DNA of 27,373 nucleotides, from IMG/VR virus record IMGVR_UViG_3300009509_000697, positions 1 through 27,373 of that record; one strand, 5' to 3'. The translations under genes and the position numbers were made by a program. Below the pieces are notes generated by a model, which was given only the letters and a program-made list of their open reading frames with translations, searched no databases and had not been told where the DNA came from. This stretch comes from a virus. This document shows, in pieces, positions 16,454-23,251 of this stretch; position 1 is the stretch's first letter; every line of letters begins with the position of its first letter.

Positions 16454-18082
16454 TTATTCTGTGGATTGATTTGCGGTTGCTTTAGTGGATGCTGAAGATG
16501 CGCTCGAACTCGATGAGCTTGGTTTACCACCAAACGGTTGTTGCAACTGAGGGCCATATTCAGCTTGCACTTTCGCAAGTCGCTTTTCTAACTCTTCCCA
16601 AAACGACAGTATCAATTCTCTTTCTTCATTGATGTCATCAACGCCTTGCATTTCTACTGCCCGTTCTATGGAGAGAGACTTCGCCGCTACTAATGTGGCA
16701 ATCTCATTCACAAGCATTTCCTGGTCTCGTGGTAGTACAGGAGACCATTCCTGCTTGATACGCAACATGGATTGCTCTATCGTAATTCCTGCCTCCTTCT
16801 TGATAGCACATATCTTGAGAACCATTCTATTCAACAGGTTCATACCTGTAGTCCAGAAGACTCTCTCGATACAAGTGTGCCATACCAGAGGCAACATTCT
16901 CATGGCGAGTGTCAGACCAGACCTCTGCGAACCCTCGTCCTCTCCATCAGCGACTTTGGGGATGAAAGCATCACGGCGATATTGGTCATATAACTCGACA
17001 ACAAGTGCACCCATTGGTGCGCTTGCCAAGGGTTTTCTCAGCTCAAATATGTCTGGTACTGGCTCTTGTCCAGAGATGTTTGGAGTACTCTGAAGGTTTA
17101 CAACATTCAAGCCTGGAGCAAGCTGCTGAATTGTTGGTGCACCTTGTACGTTTCGCATACCAAGATATGAGTGAGAGTCAACACTGACAGCATCACCATA
17201 ATCGGCAATACGAAGATTTAGCTCTTTTACGATACCCTTCACATTGTCAAATAAGTTTTCCCCATAAAAGCCATAAGACCTAGTGTGAGGGATATAAACG
17301 ATTGGAATGAAACCCCACGGGTTCGGGCCAGTTACAGTCTTCCATGTACCATCAGCGAGCTGTCTTTTCGCAGGGACATTGTTAACTGTCACTTCTATCT
17401 TTGTAAGTGTCCAGTGTTCAACTAACCATGCAGTTTGGTTCGGGTAATCTTCTTTGATTGCAACGCCATGCTCTGTAAGAGCTTCTTCATAACTGATTGG
17501 TTTTACAATCCATGCTTCACGAAGCTTGAAGTAGTCTGTAGCATCTGGTCTTCCAACGAAATACTTTGGATGGATAGACTCAATCCTGACCTTATTACTA
17601 CGAAGTCCATCAAGTGGGTCGTAGTTCACTTTGAAGACACAGCCACCATAAATCTGAGAACAGGCACCATTCTCGTACTGTATGCCTCTTCCACTACTCT
17701 CGTACCAGATTTCATATAGAACGTCTTCTGCTTTCTTGGCGGCTTCTTTCTCTGCGTCATCATCCCCCTTTGGTACTACCCGTGGTATCACTAATGGTCT
17801 ATCGTCTTCTTCTACTTCGCTAATCCCGAACAATGAGGCAACATGCTTTTGTACTGCGCCTGGAAGTGGGTTAGCTCTAACAGGATACGTCTCAATCGCC
17901 TCTCCAGCCCTCATTACAGTCTCTTCTAGCACCTGACCTGTATACCAGTATTCACATTCAGTATACACTTGTTGTCTGTGATAGTATTCAGTAGATGGAA
18001 AACCTGAAAGGTCTTTGAAGGAGAATGGAGATGAAGTTGGAGCGTTGATTATGTCAAGAAAACCAGATAAATAATCCGTCAT
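16454..18082 (-). CDS. Portal protein
   Basis: A 542-residue protein (MTDYLSGFLDIINAPTSSPF) placed after terL and before the scaffold, the canonical portal position. It forms the twelve-subunit ring through which DNA is packaged and to which the terminase docks. The middle contains the long helical stretch expected of portal stem/wing regions (ENLFDNVKGIVKELNLRIAD). The C terminus ends in a Ser-rich, probably disordered tail. The start has GGTGG three bases upstream. Expression is likely governed by the promoter and terminator immediately upstream (18100-18214). Confidence 0.88.
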   Translation of the reverse strand: MTDYLSGFLDIINAPTSSPFSFKDLSGFPSTEYYHRQQVYTECEYWYTGQVLEETVMRAGEAIETYPVRANPLPGAVQKHVASLFGISEVEEDDRPLVIPRVVPKGDDDAEKEAAKKAEDVLYEIWYESSGRGIQYENGACSQIYGGCVFKVNYDPLDGLRSNKVRIESIHPKYFVGRPDATDYFKLREAWIVKPISYEEALTEHGVAIKEDYPNQTAWLVEHWTLTKIEVTVNNVPAKRQLADGTWKTVTGPNPWGFIPIVYIPHTRSYGFYGENLFDNVKGIVKELNLRIADYGDAVSVDSHSYLGMRNVQGAPTIQQLAPGLNVVNLQSTPNISGQEPVPDIFELRKPLASAPMGALVVELYDQYRRDAFIPKVADGEDEGSQRSGLTLAMRMLPLVWHTCIERVFWTTGMNLLNRMVLKICAIKKEAGITIEQSMLRIKQEWSPVLPRDQEMLVNEIATLVAAKSLSIERAVEMQGVDDINEERELILSFWEELEKRLAKVQAEYGPQLQQPFGGKPSSSSSSASSASTKATANQSTE

Positions 18083-18099
18083 ATTCCACCAGGGATAAG

Positions 18100-18143
18100 A
18101 AAAACCGCAGTTCTTTGAGCGTTGTTAGTGCTCAAAACTACGG
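18100..18143 (-). terminator. Intrinsic terminator in the leader before the portal gene
   Basis: On the minus strand CCGTAGTTTTGAGC pairs with GCTCAAAGAACTGCGG (12 or more pairs with two small bulges) around a 9-base loop, and the stem is followed at once by TTTTTC. It sits 18 bases before the portal ATG and downstream of a perfect promoter. It would stop transcripts arriving from terL and also those starting at that promoter, unless overridden. Confidence 0.75.
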
Positions 18144-18160
18144 CTCTATAGCGAAAAATA

Positions 18161-18176
18161 TTTCCCGTGCAGGAAA
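18161..18176. promoter_or_regulatory. Palindromic operator-like site at the portal promoter
   Basis: TTTCCCGTGCAGGAAA resembles the perfect palindrome at 11551-11566. On the minus strand it covers roughly +4 to +19 relative to the start expected for the promoter at 18187-18214, a position where a bound repressor would block transcription. As RNA it is a weak 5-bp hairpin. Operator function is inference. Confidence 0.45.
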
Positions 18177-18186
18177 CCTATCTCAG

Positions 18187-18214
18187 ATTATACACACAAA
18201 GTTCCCCGTGTCAA
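18187..18214 (-). promoter_or_regulatory. Perfect sigma70-type promoter for the structural operon
   Basis: The minus strand reads TTGACA (18214-18209), 16 bases, then TATAAT (18192-18187). Both boxes match the bacterial consensus exactly and spacing is near optimal. Transcription should start near 18180 and run through the palindrome and terminator into portal. It lies in the 178-base gap after terL. Confidence 0.85.
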
Positions 18215-18260
18215 TACGAATTAATCAAAAATCGTCTTACTTCTTCTTGTATTCGCCCTA

Positions 18261-19958
18261 TTACTTGAGCGGTTCCCTAACCTCATCTGCCTGTGCCATG
18301 CGTGGTCTCGTGCCAACTCTTGCATTTCCAGGGAGTCTCTGCGTTCTTGCATCTTCTGGATTGAACGGTTCAGAAGGTTCACCTGTTTGCGCCTGATAGT
18401 ATTCTTCAGGGTCGAAAGCAAACCAGACACGGATAGCGTAAGATGACATACAGTACGTCGCCACCAAGTCTTGAGCGATTTTAGGATTGTGGATACGGTC
18501 TTTCTCAGGGTCATAATTGGTTAGTTGGCTCCTCATCCCTATTACGAATTTAGGCCATATCATAAGATTGGCTTCAATCAACATTCTACCAGCTATTAGA
18601 TAAGCTGCCTTCCTTCCAGTACTGAAGTCCAACCCCTCAACGTTCAGATTGGTAATCCTAGTCCTGTCAGCAGCTCCTAGCCACTCTTGCATCTTAGCTT
18701 CATCTGTTCTCTCTGAAGTGAGCACCAAGTTCAGTATCTCGTTGGTGTTCTTCTGAGGGCCAGTCGCATCCACACCAGTAAAGATAGGGTCATAGTCTGA
18801 CATGAAGTACAGTAGCCTGTTTATAAATGGAGTGATACTACCAAAACCAGCACCCCACCAGAAGGCAACCATATTCGCTTTCTTCTTCGGGAAGTCAGTT
18901 ACGTCCCACACCATAATACAGGGGGAGTTCCTATTGGGAGCATTGTCAATACCAGGGTCTCCAAGAACCATATATGAGTGACCTTTGACAGCAGGAGTCT
19001 GGAAATAAACAACACCAGCACCACGTAGTGTCTCGATAGCATATCCTGGCTCATGCGATGTAAACCTATCAAGGATATAGTCTGCATAATATTGGTCTTC
19101 ACACCTATACACTTTGGGTTTAGAGAAGTACCTACCACGTCCTTCTGGTCTGGCACCATCAATAAATCTCTCGTGCTCATCTTTAGGAATGTCCTGAAGC
19201 ATGAACTTCAGTTGTTCCTCTGTGACGTTGTGATTATGGCGTGAAGATACCGTAATAGATAGGTAGTCTTCAGGTTGCGACATCGCAAGCTCATATCTCT
19301 CCCACATGGTAGGATTATCCCATGAGTTTGAGACCATTGACATTCTTCCTAGACGCTCTCTACCGTTGATTGTTCCCCTAAGACGAGAACCAAGGTTGCG
19401 GATTGTACCTTCTAGGTCATCAATCTGACCAGCCTCGTCAATATTCACCCAATCTCCTTCCCATGACAGAATTGCACTGGCGTTCTCATCTACTGACATG
19501 AACTCCTGACTGGAGACAACCAGCATATCCTTGAAGTAGAACCGCAATTCAATCTGCGGATACGGTCTCATTGGACTTCTGTAAATCAGTTTCTCGAAAG
19601 GGGTGTCTCTTGACAGGTTTATGATGAACTTATACATCAACTCCGTCTGCCATGAGAATGGAGCACAATTCATAAAGGCAAAATCAAGTGTAGTCATGCT
19701 CCAGACACACGCACTCACACCAATCCCCCTTGTCTTTCCACATCCAAATCCACCAATTACAATGATACGCTTCTGAGCAGCTAGGTGCACATCCCTCTGC
19801 CAAGCCCCCTCAGGGTCAAAATTGTCGTCAAATATCCAACCTTTCTCCCTCCCAGGTTTTCGGAAGAAATAGTCGGTAATATAGTCAGGCTCATAGATAC
19901 CTCGCTCCACTATCTCTATCTCGGCATCTGTGAGCCTGTATGGTTCTTTTCTAGCCAT
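18261..19958 (-). CDS. terL: Terminase large subunit (packaging ATPase and nuclease)
   Basis: A 565-residue protein with the two-domain layout of large terminases. ATPase domain: Walker A GGFGCGKT at residues 69-76, Walker B VNIDEA at 171-176 (D174, E175), motif III SMVSNS at 207-212. Nuclease domain (RNase H-like): acidic residues in GDPG (D334), VDATG (D397) and QDLVATY (D497). It translocates DNA into the procapsid at the portal and cuts concatemers. The start shares an A with the previous stop (TAATG). The C terminus after residue 515 is a Pro/Arg-rich tail. A small subunit partner is not evident among the three short upstream genes. Confidence 0.95.
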   Translation of the reverse strand: MARKEPYRLTDAEIEIVERGIYEPDYITDYFFRKPGREKGWIFDDNFDPEGAWQRDVHLAAQKRIIVIGGFGCGKTRGIGVSACVWSMTTLDFAFMNCAPFSWQTELMYKFIINLSRDTPFEKLIYRSPMRPYPQIELRFYFKDMLVVSSQEFMSVDENASAILSWEGDWVNIDEAGQIDDLEGTIRNLGSRLRGTINGRERLGRMSMVSNSWDNPTMWERYELAMSQPEDYLSITVSSRHNHNVTEEQLKFMLQDIPKDEHERFIDGARPEGRGRYFSKPKVYRCEDQYYADYILDRFTSHEPGYAIETLRGAGVVYFQTPAVKGHSYMVLGDPGIDNAPNRNSPCIMVWDVTDFPKKKANMVAFWWGAGFGSITPFINRLLYFMSDYDPIFTGVDATGPQKNTNEILNLVLTSERTDEAKMQEWLGAADRTRITNLNVEGLDFSTGRKAAYLIAGRMLIEANLMIWPKFVIGMRSQLTNYDPEKDRIHNPKIAQDLVATYCMSSYAIRVWFAFDPEEYYQAQTGEPSEPFNPEDARTQRLPGNARVGTRPRMAQADEVREPLK

Positions 19959-20155
19959 TAGTCTTCTTGTGGGTCAGTGAACGAATAGGCACTAATACTG
20001 TATCCCTTTCTGTACTGGTCAAATTTATCAATAAAGGGCTGAAAGTTACCATCTACATAGCCCTCTTCCTCTAGCCTCATAAACTCTTCCCTGAGTTCGG
20101 CAGGAATTAGATAGACATGACCATCATCGTCTTGCATAAATCTATATCTCATCAT
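19958..20155 (-). CDS. Small acidic protein upstream of terL, function unknown
   Basis: A 65-residue protein (MMRYRFMQDDDGHVYLIPAE) with two adjacent ATGs; the first overlaps the upstream gene by 14 bases and has GGTG nearby. It is acidic, with a helical ELREEFMRLEEEGYVDG segment. Its stop overlaps the terL start. It may belong to the packaging module, but I recognise no small-terminase helix-turn-helix. Confidence 0.6.
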   Translation of the reverse strand: MMRYRFMQDDDGHVYLIPAELREEFMRLEEEGYVDGNFQPFIDKFDQYRKGYSISAYSFTDPQED

Positions 20156-20402
20156 GTATCACCGAATTGAAGGTAATCTCTGCTTGCATAACAGCTCTGA
20201 AATCTACTGGCAGGGGTTCTCCTGATTGCCACATCTTCAAATAAGGCTTTATCTCTTCCTTATTGAAATAAAATATGGTCTTCCCAACAGACCTCTTCGT
20301 CCTTACATGCTTCTCAACCTTCACACCATTTACCATAAACCATAGCACCAGAGGTCTATCTTGCGTATCCCACAACTCAACCTCAGAAGCTTGTTGACTC
20401 AT
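20142..20402 (-). CDS. Small protein in packaging operon, function unknown
   Basis: An 86-residue protein (MSQQASEVELWDTQDRPLVL). GAGG lies 7 bases upstream of the ATG and the start overlaps the end of the upstream gene by 20 bases. The N-terminal half looks beta-rich (WFMVNGVKVEKHVRTKRS), the C-terminal half mixed. No family was recognised. Overlaps on both sides place it in one transcript with terL. Confidence 0.65.
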   Translation of the reverse strand: MSQQASEVELWDTQDRPLVLWFMVNGVKVEKHVRTKRSVGKTIFYFNKEEIKPYLKMWQSGEPLPVDFRAVMQAEITFNSVIHDEI

Positions 20403-20571
20403 AGAGTTCCCTCATCGTTGTCTCCTCGAAAACTAACACATCACCAGGGAGCTTCAACACCTGATACGTCTTCTTGGAGTCCACCACCCATCCAGGTTGC
20501 TTCTCTTGCAACCAAATGCGCCTCAGTGCTTCCCATCGTCCTGGGTCACTCTCTTGCGTTATCCTCGCCAT
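20383..20571 (-). CDS. First small gene of the leftward operon, function unknown
   Basis: A 62-residue protein (MARITQESDPGRWEALRRIW) with AAGGAG 8 bases before its ATG. It is the first gene after the divergent region and probably the first read from the promoter at 20639-20668. It is rich in Trp and charged residues with a predicted N-terminal helix. A small terminase subunit would be expected near here, but this protein is shorter than usual and has no clear DNA-binding motif. Confidence 0.65.
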   Translation of the reverse strand: MARITQESDPGRWEALRRIWLQEKQPGWVVDSKKTYQVLKLPGDVLVFEETTMRELYESTSF

Positions 20572-20638
20572 CTTCTTTGCTCCTTATTTCTAGTACTGAA
20601 AATACTTTTAGTATATAGAGAACCCTCTAACACATGAA

Positions 20639-20668
20639 ATATTAGCACATCATACCCCCTAACGTCAA
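20639..20668 (-). promoter_or_regulatory. Probable promoter for the leftward packaging operon
   Basis: The minus strand reads TTGACG, 18 bases, TAATAT. The -35 box is five of six to consensus and the -10 box four of six. It lies about 68 bases upstream of the first leftward gene. An inverted pair of TACTGAAAA motifs (about 20594 and 20732) flanks it and could bind a regulator. Confidence 0.45.
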
Positions 20669-20789
20669 TATTACCCATATCCTATCATATACCATTAACG
20701 TATTCCCCCTATTATTAGCATCGAAACTGTTTTCAGTATGCCCAATACCCCTCGGATGTGTAGCGTGGTAATAGTAATGGTGGTGACAC

Positions 20790-21157
20790 CGATAAAGTGA
20801 ACACGGGGGTGTTCATCTTTATTCTGGTGGGGTACCACATCTTCCCCTCCCTCCCCCGAGGGGGGTAGGAGGATGCCCTCCAGACCTAGTGGGACAGGCT
20901 AGGCGGTAAGTCCACCTTGGTTTCCTGTCCGATATTCACCACTCACGCACGGCCATAAGGTGCAAATCCGAGCGTGAGAGCGTACAGCGGCAAGTCCGTT
21001 TGCGCTTCAGGTTGCTCCTGAAGTGGGACTTGTGTCCAAGCACGTAACAGAACCCGTAGGTACAGATAGGGACAACCCTAAAAGGTATCAGAGACCTATG
21101 GCCCTATCCCTAAGCCCATAGCAGATACTGACTGTACCGAAAGGTCACATCGACGCT
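20790..21157 (+). ncRNA. Candidate large structured RNA in the divergent region
   Basis: No coding frame with a ribosome binding site is visible in 20572-21241, yet perfect stems are dense: TGAACAC-gggg-GTGTTCA (about 20809-20826), GGACAGG with CCTGTCC, CTCACGC with GCGTGAG, CAAGTCC with GGACTTG enclosing CTTCAGG-ttgct-CCTGAAG (20991-21032), AGGG-acaa-CCCT, GGTACAG with CTGTACC, and GGCCATAAGG (20951) with CCTATGGCC (21095). A GAAA tetraloop (ACC-GAAA-GGT, about 21135-21144) is read on the plus strand and favours that orientation. Such size, density and phage context recall large ornate phage RNAs (ROOL and GOLLD), but I cannot assign a family. Ends are approximate and no clear promoter was found for it. 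Confidence 0.5.
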
Positions 21158-21197
21158 AAGAGACACAACACTCCTACATGGGAGGTTGGTGGCTCTT
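21158..21197 (+). repeat. Hairpin repeat A before first rightward gene
   Basis: AAGAG-CAC-AAC-CTCC pairs with GGAG-GTT-GTG-CTCTT (15 pairs with small bulges) around a TACATG loop, followed by CTCTCCTAGG. The right arm (GGTTGGTGGCTCTT) recurs at 21622-21635 and its complement at 21982-22001. It lies 44 bases before the start codon at 21242 and could be a processing site, attenuator or regulator target. Confidence 0.55.
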
Positions 21198-21241
21198 CTC
21201 TCCTAGGCATATACACATATACACAAAAAGGAGAGTATACA

Positions 21242-21571
21242 ATGAAAAACAAAATCTGGCGATATGGTGTACATCTTGGAAGATTGTGGATTAGTTGGTA
21301 TGTCCACTTCCAAGTATGCTTCTATAGTACAAAGCATGATGCTTATGTAATGTATTGTAGAGTGCGTATTCCATCATTACCACGTGTGCGTCCAGGCATG
21401 ACATTGGGTCGCTATCACTGGGCCTTTTGGATTTGGATAAATGCGTGGCAGATTCAAGTAACTAATTGGGATAAGCATCCCTGTTGGGGCATAGAGCATA
21501 GAAGACTCTATGCCTATAACAGGCGACATTTGTTTCTAAAGAAAGCTGTAATTTCTTGGGGAAACGTTTAG
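21242..21571 (+). CDS. Tryptophan-rich small protein, function unknown
   Basis: A 109-residue basic protein (MKNKIWRYGVHLGRLWISWY) with AAAAGGAGAG upstream of the ATG. It has many Trp, Tyr, His and Arg residues, including a segment FWIWINAWQIQVTNW, and no standard transmembrane helix. It is the first gene of the rightward cluster and may be an early-expressed host-interaction protein. That is inference; the family is unknown. Confidence 0.65.
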   Translation: MKNKIWRYGVHLGRLWISWYVHFQVCFYSTKHDAYVMYCRVRIPSLPRVRPGMTLGRYHWAFWIWINAWQIQVTNWDKHPCWGIEHRRLYAYNRRHLFLKKAVISWGNV

Positions 21572-21583
21572 ATATATTCAATG

Positions 21584-21644
21584 CCTAGGAGAAAAGAGCT
21601 ACTGACCTTTCCTATAGGATGGGTTGGTAGCTCTTGTCTCCTGG
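21584..21644 (+). repeat. Hairpin repeat B between early genes
   Basis: AAGAGCTAC (21594-21602) pairs perfectly with GTAGCTCTT (21627-21635), and flanking CCTAGGAGA and TCTCCTGG extend the stem. Sequence on both arms matches hairpin A, so this is a repeated element. It sits between the genes ending at 21571 and starting at 21685. Confidence 0.6.
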
Positions 21645-21684
21645 ATACTAAATATATTTCTATATTTATAAACAGGAGGCTGAC

Positions 21685-21963
21685 ATGATTGGAGAAGCAA
21701 GGTATAACAAGATAACAACTCTAATTACCTTTCTGCGTCTTTTGAAAGGTGTAGATTGGGGAAGGTCACGATATAGTGGTGCTTTCAAGACCGACCTATA
21801 CTTTCTTGATATATTCATCTCTCATTATGGCGTATTCAAGGCACTCATAGATTTGCTAGTCAATAGTGCCGCTTTCAATTACGTCACGACACACAATGAG
21901 AATGAGTGTTATGTAATCCACATCCAAATCACAGAACAAGACTATAACAAGTTCTTTGGATAA
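21685..21963 (+). CDS. Small protein, function unknown
   Basis: A 92-residue protein (MIGEARYNKITTLITFLRLL) with CAGGAGG just upstream. It has a helical N terminus, a hydrophobic middle (YFLDIFISHYGVFKALIDLL) that is amphipathic rather than clearly membrane-spanning, and a C terminus reading YVIHIQITEQDYNKFFG. Hairpin repeats flank the gene on both sides. The gene at 22529 also combines a hydrophobic start with an NNxx-type polar middle, but relatedness is unproven. Confidence 0.65.
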   Translation: MIGEARYNKITTLITFLRLLKGVDWGRSRYSGAFKTDLYFLDIFISHYGVFKALIDLLVNSAAFNYVTTHNENECYVIHIQITEQDYNKFFG

Positions 21964-21975
21964 GATTGACAGTAT

Positions 21976-22020
21976 CCAGGAGATGAGAGTTACCAACCTC
22001 CCACGCAGACGTTCACTGCG
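21976..22020 (+). repeat. Repeat C: inverted copy of the hairpin arm
   Basis: CCAGGAGATGAGAGTTACC followed by AACCTCCC is close to the reverse complement of the right arm of hairpin A. It is followed by its own stem ACGCAG-acgttca-CTGCGT (22002-22020). The region precedes a very short frame with a strong ribosome binding site. Confidence 0.5.
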
Positions 22021-22057
22021 TTAACAAAGGGTTACTTGCCTAATAAGGAGGATAATT

Positions 22058-22093
22058 GTGTCTTGTGCAAAACAACATGTGTATCATATATGA
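22058..22093 (+). CDS. Possible 11-residue leader peptide
   Basis: A GTG preceded by AAGGAGG at good spacing opens a frame of 11 codons (MSCAKQHVYHI) ending in TGA. One base later begins the stem TGAGGT-cttt-ACCTCA. A short peptide with a strong site directly before a hairpin suggests a leader or attenuation arrangement. Equally it could be a chance or decayed start. Confidence 0.3.
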   Translation: MSCAKQHVYHI

Positions 22094-22528
22094 CTGAGGT
22101 CTTTACCTCATATAGCATGTATTATCCAATGCTATTAGTCATTGATTATATACACTAACAGTATTGCACTATCATCGCTGTCTGTATGCCTATACTGTAA
22201 AGGGGATAGTCTCCCCTAGACCCAAAAATTTTTCCCGCTCCTGTTACTTAGGTCATAGTATATACCTACTATAAAAGGGAAGAACATATAGTAAGGCGAT
22301 GTGCTGTGCTGTCATAAGACACAATGTCCGTCTCGTGCAGCCGTAAAACCTTCCAACAAACCAGCCTAGGGCGAAGGAAACTGGTTGGCTGAACACGTAT
22401 AGATTGTCGCCCACTAAACCTAGTACTGGAAGGAGGAGACTCATACTCTCCTCCTTCTGCTAGTAGATTTTAGCCGAGGCTCGTTAGAAGCCAGTCAACT
22501 ATGGAATCTTATAAACAGGAGGAATAAA
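22094..22528 (+). other. Non-coding stretch with strong hairpins (second candidate structured RNA)
   Basis: No plausible gene is seen here. It holds TGAGGT/ACCTCA (22095-22110), GGGGA/TCCCC followed by an AAAAATTTTT run (about 22202-22233), AACCAG with CTGGTT and GGGCGA with TCGCCC (about 22345-22412), and a perfect 10-bp stem GAAGGAGGAG / CTCCTCCTTC (22429-22457). A minus-strand frame of 63 codons overlaps these stems, and its apparent ribosome binding site is part of the last stem, so I do not call it. The 22250-22470 part may be a separate structured RNA or a leader of the gene at 22529. Confidence 0.45.
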
Positions 22529-22723
22529 ATGCCTAAGAAATTACTTGGGTATCTTGGGCTGTTATCAGCCATTGTCAGTATTGAATATTATTACAATGCT
22601 GACAATGATTTGGTTGTCCACTGCGACAACCAAACAGATTGCGATGAGTTGTACTCGTTGCTGGTAGAGAACGAATACAACGTTGTTGATAGGGAAGACC
22701 TGAGACTCTGTATTCGTTTTTAG
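22529..22723 (+). CDS. Small protein, function unknown
   Basis: A 64-residue protein (MPKKLLGYLGLLSAIVSIEY) with CAGGAGG about 8 bases upstream. The first 20 residues are hydrophobic, but the rest is acidic with NNxx, CDNQTDCDELYSLLVENEY and a final LRLCIRF. It could be a small alpha/beta domain. No family was recognised. Confidence 0.65.
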   Translation: MPKKLLGYLGLLSAIVSIEYYYNADNDLVVHCDNQTDCDELYSLLVENEYNVVDREDLRLCIRF

Positions 22724-22733
22724 TAACGCCCTT

Positions 22734-22764
22734 CAGCCTAGCATGAGGGAGGGAGGCTAGGCTG
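22734..22764 (+). terminator. Perfect 9-bp hairpin after 64-residue gene
   Basis: CAGCCTAGC and GCTAGGCTG form a perfect stem around a 13-base purine-rich loop, 10 bases after the stop. There is no T run, so it may be a processing or stabilising hairpin rather than a terminator. A second stem, CCTGTGC/GCACAGG (22811-22837), precedes the next ribosome binding site. Confidence 0.4.
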
Positions 22765-22850
22765 TGTGGCTCTTACTAATAAACTCCTTTCAATACCCGT
22801 TAGGGCATTACCTGTGCCAACCTATATTATGCACAGGGAAGGAGAACAAA

Positions 22851-23057
22851 ATGATTAGTATGAAGAGTGTAAGTGCCAGTTGTGGCGTATCCCTGCCTCC
22901 AGATAGGCAGGGGTGTTATCTATACCGTGTCGAAATACATGGCGCGGTGAAATATATCCACCACGATACAGAGGGTGCAGTTCCCCTCCAATTAGGTGGT
23001 GATGGTCGGGTATTGGCATGTGGCCAATGCCCTATTCATAATAGTAAGGAGGTGTAA
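22851..23057 (+). CDS. Small Cys/His-containing protein, function unknown
   Basis: I start at the ATG at 22851 (MISMKSVSASCGVSLPPDRQ, 68 residues), which has AAGGAG six bases upstream; the longer open frame has no such site. The C-terminal CGQC and scattered Cys/His residues could bind a metal, but spacing does not match a known finger that I recognise. The stop is 2 bases before the next start, so the two genes are probably cotranslated. Confidence 0.65.
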   Translation: MISMKSVSASCGVSLPPDRQGCYLYRVEIHGAVKYIHHDTEGAVPLQLGGDGRVLACGQCPIHNSKEV

Positions 23058-23059
23058 AA

Positions 23060-23242
23060 GTGGAGTTCATTATCTCGAATGACGAATGGCCCTGTTTCTT
23101 CGTCATGTTCCCATCTGGCTTCTACTTCATGGTCAGTGGTGGATGGTGCCGCAACGAGCACATTGTCTGGAAGGAGAAATCCTACAAGAGACATGGGTTC
23201 CGTGTTGGCGTTGGTCATTATGCCATCGAGGTTGGATGGTAA
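23060..23242 (+). CDS. Small aromatic-rich protein, function unknown
   Basis: A GTG start with AAGGAGGTG at good spacing gives 60 residues (MEFIISNDEWPCFFVMFPSG). It is rich in Phe, Trp and Gly and looks like a small beta domain. The next gene begins 9 bases after its stop, with its ribosome binding site directly after the TAA. No family was recognised. Confidence 0.65.
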   Translation: MEFIISNDEWPCFFVMFPSGFYFMVSGGWCRNEHIVWKEKSYKRHGFRVGVGHYAIEVGW

Positions 23243-23251
23243 GGAGAAAAC

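Noticed and set aside
20980-21060. RNase P-like pieces (AAGTCCG and ACAGAACCCG)
   Set aside because: Only short core words match; order and spacing of the remaining conserved regions are not found in the flanking sequence.
21059-21137. tRNA-like cloverleaf: 7-bp outer stem, 4-bp arm, and a 7-base loop containing CAG
   Set aside because: No T-arm with TTCGA-type loop, no CCA-ready end, and the pairing competes with the longer P3-like helix. It is more likely part of a larger RNA fold.
22253-22444. Minus-strand frame of 63 codons with an AGGAG before its ATG
   Set aside because: Start and ribosome binding site are one arm of a perfect 10-bp hairpin, the frame crosses several other stems, and it runs against all neighbours.
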